Source of the DNA: Candidatus Kapaibacterium sp. | GTDB taxonomy: Bacteria; Bacteroidota; Ignavibacteria; Kapaibacteriales; UBA2268 | NCBI GenBank assembly: GCA_938031175.1 | Contig: CALHGZ010000001.1 | Span: forward strand, 124,001 to 188,000 | DNA length: 64,000 bases | Direction: 5' to 3' | Part shown: positions 37,401 through 46,554 of the stretch, one piece after another | Numbering within the stretch: position 1 is the first letter of the stretch | How the letters are laid out: each line of letters opens with the position of its first letter | The notes under the pieces: generated by a model | Seen by the model: only the letters and a program-made list of their open reading frames with translations | Told to the model about the DNA's origin: nothing | Database searches by the model: none | Translations under genes and position numbers: made by a program

Positions 37401-37610
37401 GATGTCGGTGGTGCTTGGGACAAAGATTTTTATGCAACGAGGAAAAATCAATTCAATGAAACAGTACCTAACCATTTGCTTATGAGTACAGGAATAGGGG
37501 TAAGAGCATACCTTTTAGGCTTGCCATTGAAACTCGATGTTGCTTGGCAAAATCTGTATCATAATTGGACACCGCCAAAATATCTTATATCGCTTGGTTT
37601 AGATTTTTAA
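34488..37610 (+). CDS. Outer-membrane protein: MA-type peptidase, TolB-like propeller, Omp85-like barrel
   Basis: A 1040-residue protein with a signal peptide (about 1-26). A metallopeptidase-MA-like domain follows: HELVH at 138-142 and HEGLCEWES at 171-179 (E172 or E176 as third ligand). Next come PD40/WD40-like propeller repeats (about 295-610) with 'SPDGDKVAYISD', 'SPDGKRLAIS' and 'SPDGDKLAFIG' turns. The C-terminal half (about 670-1040) is rich in alternating beta strands and ends in a barrel-like '...LDF' terminus, with FFLGGTENW typical of surface-antigen/BamA-type barrels. It may be an outer-membrane barrel with a periplasmic protease-propeller head. Substrate unknown. An SD (GCAGGA) precedes the start. 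Confidence 0.8.
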   Translation: MMLKRISFLINLILICFLLSNNLYSQFGKNKVQYEDFDWKYIETKHFEVFYNKGSKYLASFVAIEAENALRSIQYTLNFTINNKIIIIVYDTHNEFQQTNVIGQFMPEGIGGVTELFKNRVVIPFQGSYSQLRHVVHHELVHAVINDMLYGGTFQSALTTSSGIQFPLWMHEGLCEWESIGGMDTDTDMFMRDLTISEYLPPLERLNGYLAYRGGQTFYWYVAENYGEQRVGELINKLKVSYTLDAAFKSTFNMSLEEFSEKWQKDLKKYYWTDLDIFQDVTDFATAITDRKKRGNFYNSSPAISPDGDKVAYISDKKGIFSVFIQNIDDKTSARELVSSFRRQDFEDLNILTPGISWSPDGKRLAISAKAGGEDAVFLVDVATGRYQRLLFGLRSITSVDWSPDGDKLAFIGIKDNKSDIYVYKFSTDYLYNLTDDIFSDANPVWGPDSETIYFISDRGDFTETGINHTFRIWNHYYENSDIYSINLITKKIKRLTFDGDYKKTSIAISKDNNKLIFTSDKNGISNIYILQLSTGEIKPLTNSIHGITQLSLSRDESKLIFTGQVKAGYDLYLIRYPFNRELKVDSLPLTKFRRSWLEKRGLIAIKQEQPEIISEAEEIESHYGKFQVSFDNQQVIQPNPDVVQRTDFYRQFATKGENYSDTDFVERDYKIRFTPDLILGNPGYSTYWGFQGITQMLFSDVLGDHQIYILGNLLLDLRNSSFFVSYLYLPEVIDYQFSIFHSAGFVYRWYRSSISERPENVLFRFRNWGASIQAAYPFDLFTRVEWGLSWLNLSKENIDNPLSNLNVSRMLFVPEGRYVYDDVLYGMFAPVLGSRFYIGFKGTPKLSADGIGFMSLTGDFRHYIPLWDYLNLAIRGTLGASFGPNPQRFFLGGTENWINATFRDNLLPFDQPEDFAFMEFVMPLRGVSVNELNGSKFFLTNIEFRFPLFRALLAGPIPILFQSVMGAIFLDVGGAWDKDFYATRKNQFNETVPNHLLMSTGIGVRAYLLGLPLKLDVAWQNLYHNWTPPKYLISLGLDF

Positions 37611-37617
37611 ATTATTT

Positions 37618-38058
37618 ATGCAGTTAAACGAGAATATAAAAGTTTGTTCTGCTTGTGGTGGTATTTGCTGTAAATCCAGTGGGGGATTAGTTTTCCCTGA
37701 AGATTTTGGGGAGATTAATCTGAATACATTAATCCAAGTGTTTAAATCAGGTTTGTATGCAGTTGATTATCTTGATAGCAGAACTAATGAAATGAGTTCG
37801 GATTATTATATACGAACTCGCCTAATTAATGCAAAAAAAGTTTTTGATCCTAAAGGTAATGGTCAATGTGTAATACTTACGGAAAATGGATGTAAATTAA
37901 GTTTTCATCTTCGTCCTAAAGGATGCAGAGAATTAGTTCCTAATCCTCCTAATTGTTATTTCCCCAATAATAGTATAAATTTAAAAACTTGTGTGGAAGC
38001 TTGGAAACCATACGAACACTTAATTGAAGAGGCGTTCAGAAGCATAGATGAATACTAA
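37618..38058 (+). CDS. YkgJ-like cysteine-cluster protein
   Basis: A 146-residue protein with a cysteine-rich N-terminus CSACGGICC (10-18) and further Cys at about 82, 90, 102, 112 and 122. This matches the CxxCxxxCC pattern of YkgJ-type putative zinc/iron-binding proteins. Nothing nearby suggests its role. Its stop overlaps the convergent VWA-OmpA gene's stop by four bases. It lies seven bases after the stop of the barrel protein, so probably shares its transcript. Confidence 0.72.
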   Translation: MQLNENIKVCSACGGICCKSSGGLVFPEDFGEINLNTLIQVFKSGLYAVDYLDSRTNEMSSDYYIRTRLINAKKVFDPKGNGQCVILTENGCKLSFHLRPKGCRELVPNPPNCYFPNNSINLKTCVEAWKPYEHLIEEAFRSIDEY

Positions 38059-39548
38059 TTTTCTATGATAATGAATTCTGTTCTACGGTTTATTTTCCGA
38101 TTTTCTTCAGAATCATTTGGAACGAGGGGTTTTGTTTTTCCGTATCCTTCGGTTTTTAATCTGTCTGGATTTATTCCATTTTTAACCAAATAATCATAAA
38201 CGGCTTTGGCTCTTTGTTTCGACAATTTTAAATTGTATTCGTCAGAACCTATGTTATCAGTGTGTCCGCAAATTAAAATTTTCATTTTTGGGTATCTATT
38301 CAATGCATCAATCACTTGATTTAGCAAAGGTATTGATTGTGGGAGAATTTCAGCTTTATCATATTCGAATTCAATGTTCAGGAAAGCAGTTGTCCCAATT
38401 GGATCATATTGTGAAAGTATTGATTTATCATATGTTCCTTCGCAATAACTTACTGCATCAGCGATTTTAATATTAAGACCGACAGTATGCACAGAAGGGC
38501 AAACGGGTGGTTTGTATTTAATTTTATAATAATTTTTGAGTTTGAAAAAAATATCGGCAAAAACATAGAGGAATTCTTTGCTTGAAAAAATTTGATAGAA
38601 ACGACCCTCAGTATAATTAGCAATTTTTTTCATTATATTAGTTTCTGCAAAGCCAAATGCAATTGTATAAACTGTAATATTATTCGATTTAAGTAATTTG
38701 AGAACAGAATCAACATTTATTTTAGAGGTATTGTCCATACCATCAGTAAATAAAATAATGATTTTTTGATAATCTTTAGGGCTATTTTCAAATTCTTTTA
38801 TTGAACTATGTAATGCATCGTAAATCGAGGTTCCAGAACCATATCTTCCTGCTAATCCATCGGTTATAATTTTTGCTCTTGTTGAATCGATATTAGGACT
38901 AAGTTTTAATTCGTGGTGAATTTTTTGTGTAAATTTGATAAGCGATATGAGATTGTTGCTGTCCAAAACTTCAGTAACTTTTTTTACAACTTGCTGTAGG
39001 AGTTTTGCTTTCTCATGTCCCATAGAAGGTGAATGGTCAAGCAAAAACACAATTGAGTGTTTATCAGCTGTTACTTCTCTGATTTCAGTAACGCTGAAAT
39101 CTTCGATATTAGCTTTTTCATTATTACAGGAATCAGTCAAAATATTCCAAATAGATTTGTAATTTTCAGTTCCGGTGTAATAGGGAGGAGCTAAACCAAT
39201 TATATATCTATTCTCATTGTCAAAAACTTGAACGTTTATAATGATTTCATCAGGATAATTTGTACTTTTAATAGCAATAATTTCGGATTGAATTGTAAAA
39301 ATCTTTGAACTATCAATGTCTTGATTTTTATTGCTGTATGATAAATTAAATTTGCTGAAGTCAAGGTAGTTGCCAAAAGTTGTTTTATAAGTTGGTTTGT
39401 AGTTGCCTTTTTGAAATAAGCTATCTGGGAATGCATCGTCAAGTTGTTTTACAATTTTATGAGGGCAACCGCTAAAGAGAAAAAGAAAAGGGAGGATAAG
39501 AATAATTACAACATTAAATTTAAATATGACTATTTTAAATTTTTTCAT
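38055..39548 (-). CDS. Lipoprotein with VWA and OmpA-like domains
   Basis: A 497-residue lipoprotein (lipobox SGC, Cys28). A von Willebrand A domain (about 165-345) has a MIDAS motif DHSPSMG (D-x-S-x-S form) and FTDGMDN. A C-terminal OmpA/Pal peptidoglycan-binding domain (about 385-497) shows FEYDKAEI, GHTDNIGSDEYN, LSKQRAKAV and NRRTEF. It probably sits in the outer membrane with the OmpA domain bound to peptidoglycan and the VWA domain as a protein-binding module. Its start overlaps the TPR gene's end by 14 bases, so both are one unit. Confidence 0.88.
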   Translation of the reverse strand: MKKFKIVIFKFNVVIILILPFLFLFSGCPHKIVKQLDDAFPDSLFQKGNYKPTYKTTFGNYLDFSKFNLSYSNKNQDIDSSKIFTIQSEIIAIKSTNYPDEIIINVQVFDNENRYIIGLAPPYYTGTENYKSIWNILTDSCNNEKANIEDFSVTEIREVTADKHSIVFLLDHSPSMGHEKAKLLQQVVKKVTEVLDSNNLISLIKFTQKIHHELKLSPNIDSTRAKIITDGLAGRYGSGTSIYDALHSSIKEFENSPKDYQKIIILFTDGMDNTSKINVDSVLKLLKSNNITVYTIAFGFAETNIMKKIANYTEGRFYQIFSSKEFLYVFADIFFKLKNYYKIKYKPPVCPSVHTVGLNIKIADAVSYCEGTYDKSILSQYDPIGTTAFLNIEFEYDKAEILPQSIPLLNQVIDALNRYPKMKILICGHTDNIGSDEYNLKLSKQRAKAVYDYLVKNGINPDRLKTEGYGKTKPLVPNDSEENRKINRRTEFIIIEN

Positions 39549-41343
39549 CTCTGAGTTTTCTAATTTTATCCCTCACTTCTTGCAGATAAATTGATCTTGG
39601 GTATTTGCTCAAAATTGTTGTAAAAGTTTGAATAGCGGATTCTTTTAAGCCTTCTTCCATATAAGAATTACCGAGATGTAATAAGGCTAAATCGCCATAA
39701 ATAGATTCGGGATAGATTTCAATGAATTGAGTAAGTAACTGTCTTGCATTAGGGAAATCTTTATTTTTAATTAAGATTTTACCTGCTCTTAAAAAGCTTA
39801 ATTCAGATAGATCCTCTCCTTTGTATTCAATTGCTAATTGTTTGTAAAGATCTATGGCTTCTTTGGTATTTGTTTGAAGTTCTTTCAATTCTGCCAAAGC
39901 AAAAGTCTTTAAAGCAGCTGTAAGATGCTTATTTTTTTCGATTATTACAATTTTTTCAATAGCATCGTTTGAAACGTCAGAACCCGTGTTCAAAGCAATC
40001 TTCTTAAATAAGGTCAAAGCTGAGTCAAGTTCCCCTTGGTAATAGATAATTTCAGCAGTTTTATACTCTGCGTATTCAAGTTGTGAGGTCGGTGAAGTTT
40101 TGGGATGAGATGAAACTACCTTTTGATATGAATTAATAGCTTCTTCAAGTTTATTAAGATACAAGTAAATGTCACCCATCAAATTCATTGCAGCAAAGGT
40201 AACATTGTTGTTTCTGTATGTATTGATAAGTTCATTAAGTACAGTAATTGCTTTTTCAGATTCATTCAAATAATTATGATATAAGAAAGCAATTTGATAT
40301 AGACTATTTGAGGCTTCGGGCAGATTCTTGAAATCACGTGCGATTGTTGAATATCTGTCAATAATACTAAGAACTATTTCAGGCGTGATTTTAGTTTCAG
40401 TTATAATTTTTCTTTCTAATGTTTTTGCATAACCATATAAAGCAGCAGTGAAATATCTATTGTTTCTACCTTGGTCAATAATTTTTGAGTATGCTTCAAG
40501 TGCAATTGAAAGCTGGTCGTCTTGCCTTGAACGGTCAGCAAAATACAAAATTTCACGACCTTCAGCTCGCTTTAAATTATCAATTTTTATGATGATGTTT
40601 AAAGATTCATTTAAATCACCAATAGCACGAAGGTAATAGGCATAAAGTTCTTGAGTAAAAACGTCATTTGATTTGTTAGTTGCTTCACGCTTTAAACGAT
40701 TTTTTATGTATTCAACAGCTTTAGGGTTGTTCATAAATGCAAATAATCTACCTTGAGCAAATGAGATATGTTTATGTTCGTTAAAGAAATTAAGTATTTC
40801 TTCAGTTCCATCTTGATAATTACCAGTTGCTATGTACAGTTGGCTTAATTCATTTGAAAAAACTGTTGGATTGTTTAATGCTTTTCTTCCAGTTAATAGG
40901 GTTTGTATTGCTTTATCAATAAGCCGCAATTTACTCTGAGATTGAAATACTGCGATATATAAATCAAATGATGGTGGAAATTTTTTAAGAGTTTCGGACC
41001 AAATACGATTGGCTTCTTGATGATTACCTGTCTGCCATAGTACTTCACCATAGAGTGCATTTGTGGTAAAATCAGAAATTACGGTTAATCTTTTCTCAAT
41101 AATATCTTTTAATTCTGAAAATCTATTTAAACTTTGGTAAGTTCTGATAACTGATTGGAAGATTTCGTCATTTTTAGGGTTTACATCTAATAATTCTTTG
41201 TATAATCTTGCTGCATTTGTAAAATCACCGCTTTTTTCATAAGATTCAGCTAATTTAATTTTTTCTCTTATATTTGACTGAGCGTTTAATATGATGGGAA
41301 TGAATAGAAAGAACAAAATTAGGAATAATATATTTATTCTCAT
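39535..41343 (-). CDS. Secreted tetratricopeptide-repeat protein
   Basis: A 602-residue protein with a signal peptide (about 1-22) and TPR repeats across nearly its full length, clear at 25-120 and 380-600, where A-...-Y-...-L/I-P-P patterns recur. A YbgF/BamD-like tail (YPESIYGDLALLHLGNSYMEEG) near the C-terminus resembles CpoB/BamD-type TPRs. It is the first gene of a minus-strand pair with the VWA-OmpA lipoprotein and may act with it in envelope organisation. Confidence 0.75.
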   Translation of the reverse strand: MRINILFLILFFLFIPIILNAQSNIREKIKLAESYEKSGDFTNAARLYKELLDVNPKNDEIFQSVIRTYQSLNRFSELKDIIEKRLTVISDFTTNALYGEVLWQTGNHQEANRIWSETLKKFPPSFDLYIAVFQSQSKLRLIDKAIQTLLTGRKALNNPTVFSNELSQLYIATGNYQDGTEEILNFFNEHKHISFAQGRLFAFMNNPKAVEYIKNRLKREATNKSNDVFTQELYAYYLRAIGDLNESLNIIIKIDNLKRAEGREILYFADRSRQDDQLSIALEAYSKIIDQGRNNRYFTAALYGYAKTLERKIITETKITPEIVLSIIDRYSTIARDFKNLPEASNSLYQIAFLYHNYLNESEKAITVLNELINTYRNNNVTFAAMNLMGDIYLYLNKLEEAINSYQKVVSSHPKTSPTSQLEYAEYKTAEIIYYQGELDSALTLFKKIALNTGSDVSNDAIEKIVIIEKNKHLTAALKTFALAELKELQTNTKEAIDLYKQLAIEYKGEDLSELSFLRAGKILIKNKDFPNARQLLTQFIEIYPESIYGDLALLHLGNSYMEEGLKESAIQTFTTILSKYPRSIYLQEVRDKIRKLRDEKI

Positions 41344-41453
41344 TTAAGGGATAATGGTTTTTTGTACACAATAATTTAATTGACGAATTCTATTTTAATC
41401 TGTTGTTTTTTTATCATCTTGAGAATTATTGTTAAAATCTTTGGAGGTGATTT

Positions 41454-41987
41454 ATGCCTGAAATTTTTATACAAATAGGAGATATAACTAAACTTGAAGT
41501 AGATGCTATAGTGAACGCAGCAAATTCGTATTTACGGCCGGGAGGAGGAGTTGATGGAGCTATCCGTGTTGCGGCAGGTGATAGTTTGAATAAAGAGTGT
41601 GAGGAAATTATTAGTAGAATTGGCTTTCTTGAACCGGGTAAGGCAGTTTATACCTTGGCTGGGAAATTGAAAGCAAAATATGTTATCCATACTGTTGGAC
41701 CTATTTGGCAGGGTGGTAATAGTAAAGAGGCAGAAATATTAAAGTCGTGTTATACTAATTGCTTAGATTTAGCGAGCAAATTAAAGATTAGTTCAATTGC
41801 ATTTCCATCGATAAGTACCGGGGTTTACGGATATCCGAAATTTGAAGCAACGAGTATTGCTTTTGATGCTATCAATACTTATGATTTTAGTAATAGCTCA
41901 GTTGGAAAGATTATATTAGTATGTTTTGATGATGAAATGTATAGTATTTATAAAGATTTTTATGATAGATATTCACAAAAATTATAA
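41454..41987 (+). CDS. Macro-domain protein (O-acetyl-ADP-ribose deacetylase-like)
   Basis: A 177-residue single macro domain of the YmdB/MacroD type. Key blocks: GDITKLEVDAIVNAANSYLRPGGG (positions 8-31), GKAVYTLAG, YVIHTVGPIW, and FPSISTGVYGYP. These bind ADP-ribose; relatives hydrolyse O-acetyl-ADP-ribose or mono-ADP-ribose. The GGAGGTGA SD is strong. It is a stand-alone gene ending at a bidirectional terminator. No ADP-ribosyltransferase is seen nearby. Confidence 0.92.
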   Translation: MPEIFIQIGDITKLEVDAIVNAANSYLRPGGGVDGAIRVAAGDSLNKECEEIISRIGFLEPGKAVYTLAGKLKAKYVIHTVGPIWQGGNSKEAEILKSCYTNCLDLASKLKISSIAFPSISTGVYGYPKFEATSIAFDAINTYDFSNSSVGKIILVCFDDEMYSIYKDFYDRYSQKL

Positions 41988-42012
41988 ACAGAAGTTATTA
42001 AATGTTAATAAA

Positions 42013-42038
42013 AAAACCCCGCTATTTAGCGGGGTTTT
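42013..42038. terminator. Bidirectional rho-independent terminator
   Basis: AAAACCCCGC (42013-42022), loop TATTTA, GCGGGGTTTT (42029-42038). A-run on the left and T-run on the right allow use by both the macro-domain gene (+) and the giant T9SS gene (-). Confidence 0.93.
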
Positions 42039-42056
42039 GATTAATCTGATGATTAA

Positions 42057-45000
42057 TTATTTTATAATCACCATTTGCCTTGTTTCAGTAAACGGACCTG
42101 ATTCAAGCTTATAGTAATAAGTGCCGGAAGGTAAATTATCAACGTTAATATCTATTTGATATTTACCTGGAGATTGGTTTTGGTTAATTAGCTCAGCCAC
42201 TTTGTTACCATAGCTGTCGAATAATGTTAATTTTACATTAGCTTCGAGGCCTATGGAGTATTCAATGGTTGAATTTCTTTCAACTGGGTTTGGCATAGGT
42301 ACAGATAAGCTGTATTCGACACCTGATACTTTGACTAATCTTAATGTATTGACACATACAGGTTGGATTTTTACTAAGCCAGGTATTTCTGTTACGAATA
42401 CATAGGGTTTGCCAACTGGATCGAAATCAACTGGTAAGGGAACTTGTTCAATATCGCTGAGATATACTCTCAATGGGAATTTAAATAATGTTCCTGTACC
42501 TTTCAATGGTTCATTGCTTTCCATGTGCACATATAGATATCTTTCGTCAACAACTTCAGCAGTGATAATCTGCCAACCATCAGTCATAGTTCCATTGGTT
42601 ATAATATCATTTTTGTTGATAACTGAAGGAAATACATCAAAGGTGTTCGTGTTTCTTCCCTCTATTCTGAAGTATATCATAGCTTTAAATTCTTTAATAT
42701 CGGCAAGTTCAAGAGCTTTTTGCTCTTCTTCGTGTTTTGGCAGATTTACATCAATAATTATTTCTTCACCGGGTCTTCCAATATATTTATCTGGGATTTG
42801 GGCTTTGACTTTGTGAATCATACCTTCTCCCCATAAGTTGGAAACGGCATTACCGGCCGAAGAGTTATAAAGTATTTGAGCGTGATATTTACGAACTTCA
42901 AATGGTGTGAAAACAACGTCTAAGGCTAAGGATTCGCCTTCATTGACTGTGATTGGTGGTTGTGGATTAACTGTTCCATTTGAATGTCTAACTCTTATTA
43001 ATTGGAAGAAGTTTTGGTCATCGCCAGTTATTGATAGTGGGTGATCTATAACAGCTGGCTTTGTTCCTAAATTGGTGAAATAAACAGTTGCTTCGGGTGA
43101 TTTAGTTGTTATGTAACGAATTGGGAATGTATGATCAGTTGCTGATACGCCTTCTGTGATTGCTCTTCCGATTAATTCGCCGCGTGGATCTTCTGGTGCA
43201 TCATGGTCGGCAACTAAATAAGCTGTATGAATACCTGGATGTTTAGCAGTGAATTTAATTGGGACTGGCAGCTGATCGCCAGGTTGAATTACCAAAGTGG
43301 GTACTGGATTTTGCACAAAGAAATCAGGATCAATTTCGAATGCATCGGCATCGGGTCCAATGATTTTAAGATCGAATATTGATAATGGCATTTTTGTTAA
43401 TTCGCTGGCGCCAAAGCTGTATAGTGTACCATGACCTTCAACGGAGGTACCAACTAATACTGGTGCTCCGTAATCATGTCCTTCGATATTTATATGAGGT
43501 TGCATTTCAATGCCGCGCAATTCAGCTGAGGCTGTTTTTCGTTCTTTGTTAAATTCGGCTATAAATGTGATGGTTGATACATATTCTTCAACATCGTCTT
43601 TATCGGAAGTCTTTGGTGCAAAGAATACTGGGACTTTAATTGGATTATTTGCTTTTAGCTGTAATGGAATCTTGGATTTATCAATTCTGAATACGCCATT
43701 GAAATCATTTTCGATAACAATATCTATGAAATCGAGTAGGGTACCAGATTCACTATAGTTATCAATTTCGATTTCTGCAGGATATTCTGTGATTCCTAAT
43801 TTGTTGACAGAATAATCATCAATGACACGTCGTTTGTACCAATCATAACCAGTTATATAAGGACCGGCTTCAATACCATTTCCAATCCAAACTGAGTATA
43901 ATTTGCGTTTTTCTGCATTTGATGTAAACCAGGCAGTATCAATATCTGTAGCTCCGGCTTTATCGGGTTTGTACCATACTGTAAATCGGTGTTCTCCGTA
44001 TGGTTGTAATACTATCGGGAATTTGAGGTCAGTACGGGTGAAATGTAATTTATCATTCCATTTGATGGTGTATAATTCAACGGGTAAGTTACTTTCATTG
44101 ATTATTCTTACAGTTTGAGGTTTCTCGTTATTGACCGGAATGTCTTTCCAGGTAGCATCACCAATCCAGACAACAGGTTCGCCTGTTCTAAGCTCGACTT
44201 TTGCGATTGGAAGTTCGTAGCAGGTTAATTCCACATAAATTGAATCTTCTACTGGTTCAGGACTTAATTGAAGTGCAGTACCGCAAACTTCGAATGTTTT
44301 TTTCTCACCTGGTTGTAGAGTATAAGGTAGTCCCTTGACTTTGAGTTCAAATTCAGGTTTTTGGAATTTTAATTTAATTTCTTTGACAGTAACTGGAATA
44401 GGAAATCTCCCGGGATTGCGTAGGGTGATCTCCTGACATTTTGTTTCATTTAAAGCTAAAAGTCCGAAATTGATATAGTCCGGTATTGCTTCGATTTGCT
44501 CTGGGAAATATTCATAGGTTCTCGAAGCTATATTACCTGAACGAGATTGTGCATAAACAGTAGCTTTGGCAGGTTTAGATTTATCTTTAACTGTGAGATA
44601 ATAATTTGCAACTTTAGCTTTTTTGGGGTCAAACTTTTCGACTTCGAAATTGTAATTTTCTTCATCGCTAATCCAGACATTATAAATTATTGCACAAGAT
44701 GAATCAGGTGGAACAACATAAACAGTACCAGTTGCATCACCACAGTCTATTTGGTCAATGATATAGATGGAATCAACACAAGGCGTAGAGTAATTTATAC
44801 CAATTGGATAGCCGTAAGCAAATCCGTCTTTGGAATAGTCCCAGTTGCCATAGGCATAACCAGCGAATTTCGCACCATTTCTACCTTCGACAAAGTGGTC
44901 ACCTTGTCCAATAACTTCAGTTACATAGCTGTAAGGTGTTCCACTAATTTCTTTCATAACATTTCCGAAAACAGCTGGGAAGCTCTTACCATCAATGTAT

Positions 45001-46322
45001 AAATTTTCGAAATGTTCTGTTTTAAATGTAAAGTAAACAAAGTTATCCATACCAAATGGCACTCTGAATACGGAATAATTTGTCCATTGTTCTATTGGAG
45101 TAAGCGCAAACATCATACCTTGTCCATTTCGGGGTGGATTTTGGATTGCATCAGAGGGATCATCCTTTTTATCTGTTCCAACTGTGCTTGACCACCAAGC
45201 TTTTCCATATTGACCAACTAATACAGGATGATTGGCGCGATAGTAAGCAGCTAATTCCTGATTTGTAATGTCATACCATTGACCAGCTTTCATAGTGGGG
45301 GATATCTGGTAAAATCCACTGCCATCTTGACGCATTTGGTAAATTATTGTATTGTCAACAGTAGCAACAAATCGGATGATGTCACCCTTTAAGTCTTCTA
45401 CCATATTTTGTGCGTTGTAATAGCGGTTCAAATATTTGATCGGAGCGGAAATGTATTCTCTACCAAGTAATTCTACGGGCCACATTGCGTCAACCATCAT
45501 ATTTCGCATAAAGTCAGATTTCAAGCTACCAAGAAATACCTCTCTAAATCTTGGGAATGCACCTTTGGTATGACCTGAAATTACTGCAATTGGTTTGTTT
45601 GCTTCGATATATGTCCCTGATAAATCAGTAGCCCAGTCGTGGTTTAGGTTAGGATAAACTTTTGCTAAAATCAGGAAAGTTTCGCCTTTGTTCATTTTTA
45701 CTGTTTTTGTTTCGCCTTTTTTAACACCGCCTTCCGTATCAGCAGTTGGTCTATATTTGACTACTGTATTGTCCTCAGTAGCGACAATGACTATTTGAGC
45801 GGGGTGATATTCGGTACTTCCGGAAGCCATTTTTACACGGTCTTGATACATATTAAGTGTATAGTATTTTGTACCGAGCCATTCTACAGGAGTACAACGA
45901 TAAGCTTCACCAGTCCATTTGTAAGCGTAGAAAACGGAGACGTTAATGGGATCTTTTCCAATTATGTGGACACCTTTAGGTTGAACAACTTCACTTTCTT
46001 TCATTTCGAGAAAATCCGGTACGTAGATAACTCGAACGCGATTAGCTTGTATTGGAAGTGTTTGGGATAGTGTGCCATCAGCTGAGGTCATTGTTATCAT
46101 TGTATTAACTTTGGATGAGACCCACAACTCTATTGGATATATTCCCCATCGGACATTTTCAGTAGATGATCGATTACACTTTGTAAATCCAATCCAATAT
46201 TCACGGCCGTCGTGAATTTGTTCCTGTTCGGGAACATCTTTGTTTGCTTTTAAAGTATTATTAGGAAATGCAAAAAATGCCATCATAGCCATAATGGCAA
46301 TAATGTAAACTGTTTTTTTCAT
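42057..46322 (-). CDS. Giant secreted T9SS protein, IgGFc-binding-like and ASH-type domains (copy A)
   Basis: A 1421-residue secreted protein. A signal peptide (about 1-26) is followed by an IgGFc-binding-protein-like domain (about 38-520) with GREYWIGF and VEWLGTKYY blocks. Several choice-of-anchor-D/ASH-like beta domains follow (PDYINFGLLALNET opens the first near residue 615), then a cohesin-like segment (GRPGEEIIIDVNLP near 1180). A T9SS type A sorting domain ends it (about 1335-1421: PNPVERNSTIEYS... ending MVIIK). Full-length paralogue of the next gene. An AGGAGG-type SD precedes the ATG. Surface or secreted adhesin-like role inferred. Confidence 0.85.
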   Translation of the reverse strand: MKKTVYIIAIMAMMAFFAFPNNTLKANKDVPEQEQIHDGREYWIGFTKCNRSSTENVRWGIYPIELWVSSKVNTMITMTSADGTLSQTLPIQANRVRVIYVPDFLEMKESEVVQPKGVHIIGKDPINVSVFYAYKWTGEAYRCTPVEWLGTKYYTLNMYQDRVKMASGSTEYHPAQIVIVATEDNTVVKYRPTADTEGGVKKGETKTVKMNKGETFLILAKVYPNLNHDWATDLSGTYIEANKPIAVISGHTKGAFPRFREVFLGSLKSDFMRNMMVDAMWPVELLGREYISAPIKYLNRYYNAQNMVEDLKGDIIRFVATVDNTIIYQMRQDGSGFYQISPTMKAGQWYDITNQELAAYYRANHPVLVGQYGKAWWSSTVGTDKKDDPSDAIQNPPRNGQGMMFALTPIEQWTNYSVFRVPFGMDNFVYFTFKTEHFENLYIDGKSFPAVFGNVMKEISGTPYSYVTEVIGQGDHFVEGRNGAKFAGYAYGNWDYSKDGFAYGYPIGINYSTPCVDSIYIIDQIDCGDATGTVYVVPPDSSCAIIYNVWISDEENYNFEVEKFDPKKAKVANYYLTVKDKSKPAKATVYAQSRSGNIASRTYEYFPEQIEAIPDYINFGLLALNETKCQEITLRNPGRFPIPVTVKEIKLKFQKPEFELKVKGLPYTLQPGEKKTFEVCGTALQLSPEPVEDSIYVELTCYELPIAKVELRTGEPVVWIGDATWKDIPVNNEKPQTVRIINESNLPVELYTIKWNDKLHFTRTDLKFPIVLQPYGEHRFTVWYKPDKAGATDIDTAWFTSNAEKRKLYSVWIGNGIEAGPYITGYDWYKRRVIDDYSVNKLGITEYPAEIEIDNYSESGTLLDFIDIVIENDFNGVFRIDKSKIPLQLKANNPIKVPVFFAPKTSDKDDVEEYVSTITFIAEFNKERKTASAELRGIEMQPHINIEGHDYGAPVLVGTSVEGHGTLYSFGASELTKMPLSIFDLKIIGPDADAFEIDPDFFVQNPVPTLVIQPGDQLPVPIKFTAKHPGIHTAYLVADHDAPEDPRGELIGRAITEGVSATDHTFPIRYITTKSPEATVYFTNLGTKPAVIDHPLSITGDDQNFFQLIRVRHSNGTVNPQPPITVNEGESLALDVVFTPFEVRKYHAQILYNSSAGNAVSNLWGEGMIHKVKAQIPDKYIGRPGEEIIIDVNLPKHEEEQKALELADIKEFKAMIYFRIEGRNTNTFDVFPSVINKNDIITNGTMTDGWQIITAEVVDERYLYVHMESNEPLKGTGTLFKFPLRVYLSDIEQVPLPVDFDPVGKPYVFVTEIPGLVKIQPVCVNTLRLVKVSGVEYSLSVPMPNPVERNSTIEYSIGLEANVKLTLFDSYGNKVAELINQNQSPGKYQIDINVDNLPSGTYYYKLESGPFTETRQMVIIK

Positions 46323-46484
46323 AAAACTCCTCCGAAATATATAATTTGAATTAATTATTTTCGCTTCCTTATTATTTTGATGTGACTAATATAGTTAATT
46401 TTTATTTAAGAACAAAATATAATAATTCTAATTAATCACTAATGATATAACAAATTAAAACGAAATTTGTTTCATTTTGAAACC

Positions 46485-46520
46485 AGAAAAATGTAAAGGG
46501 TTGTAAAAAATTTACAACCC
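46485..46520 (-). terminator. Probable terminator between the two giant genes
   Basis: On the minus strand, GGGTTGTAAA (46520-46511) pairs with TTTACAACCC (46507-46498) around a TTT loop and is followed by TTTACATTTTTC. This is 34 bases past the copy B stop. Confidence 0.75.
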
Positions 46521-46554
46521 ATTGAAAATTCCAATAAAAATTTTGGAAATCTGA

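Noticed and set aside
42409-42816. A 135-codon plus-strand frame inside the giant T9SS gene
   Set aside because: Antisense shadow of a clear coding frame with matching codon phase; no start signal or motif.
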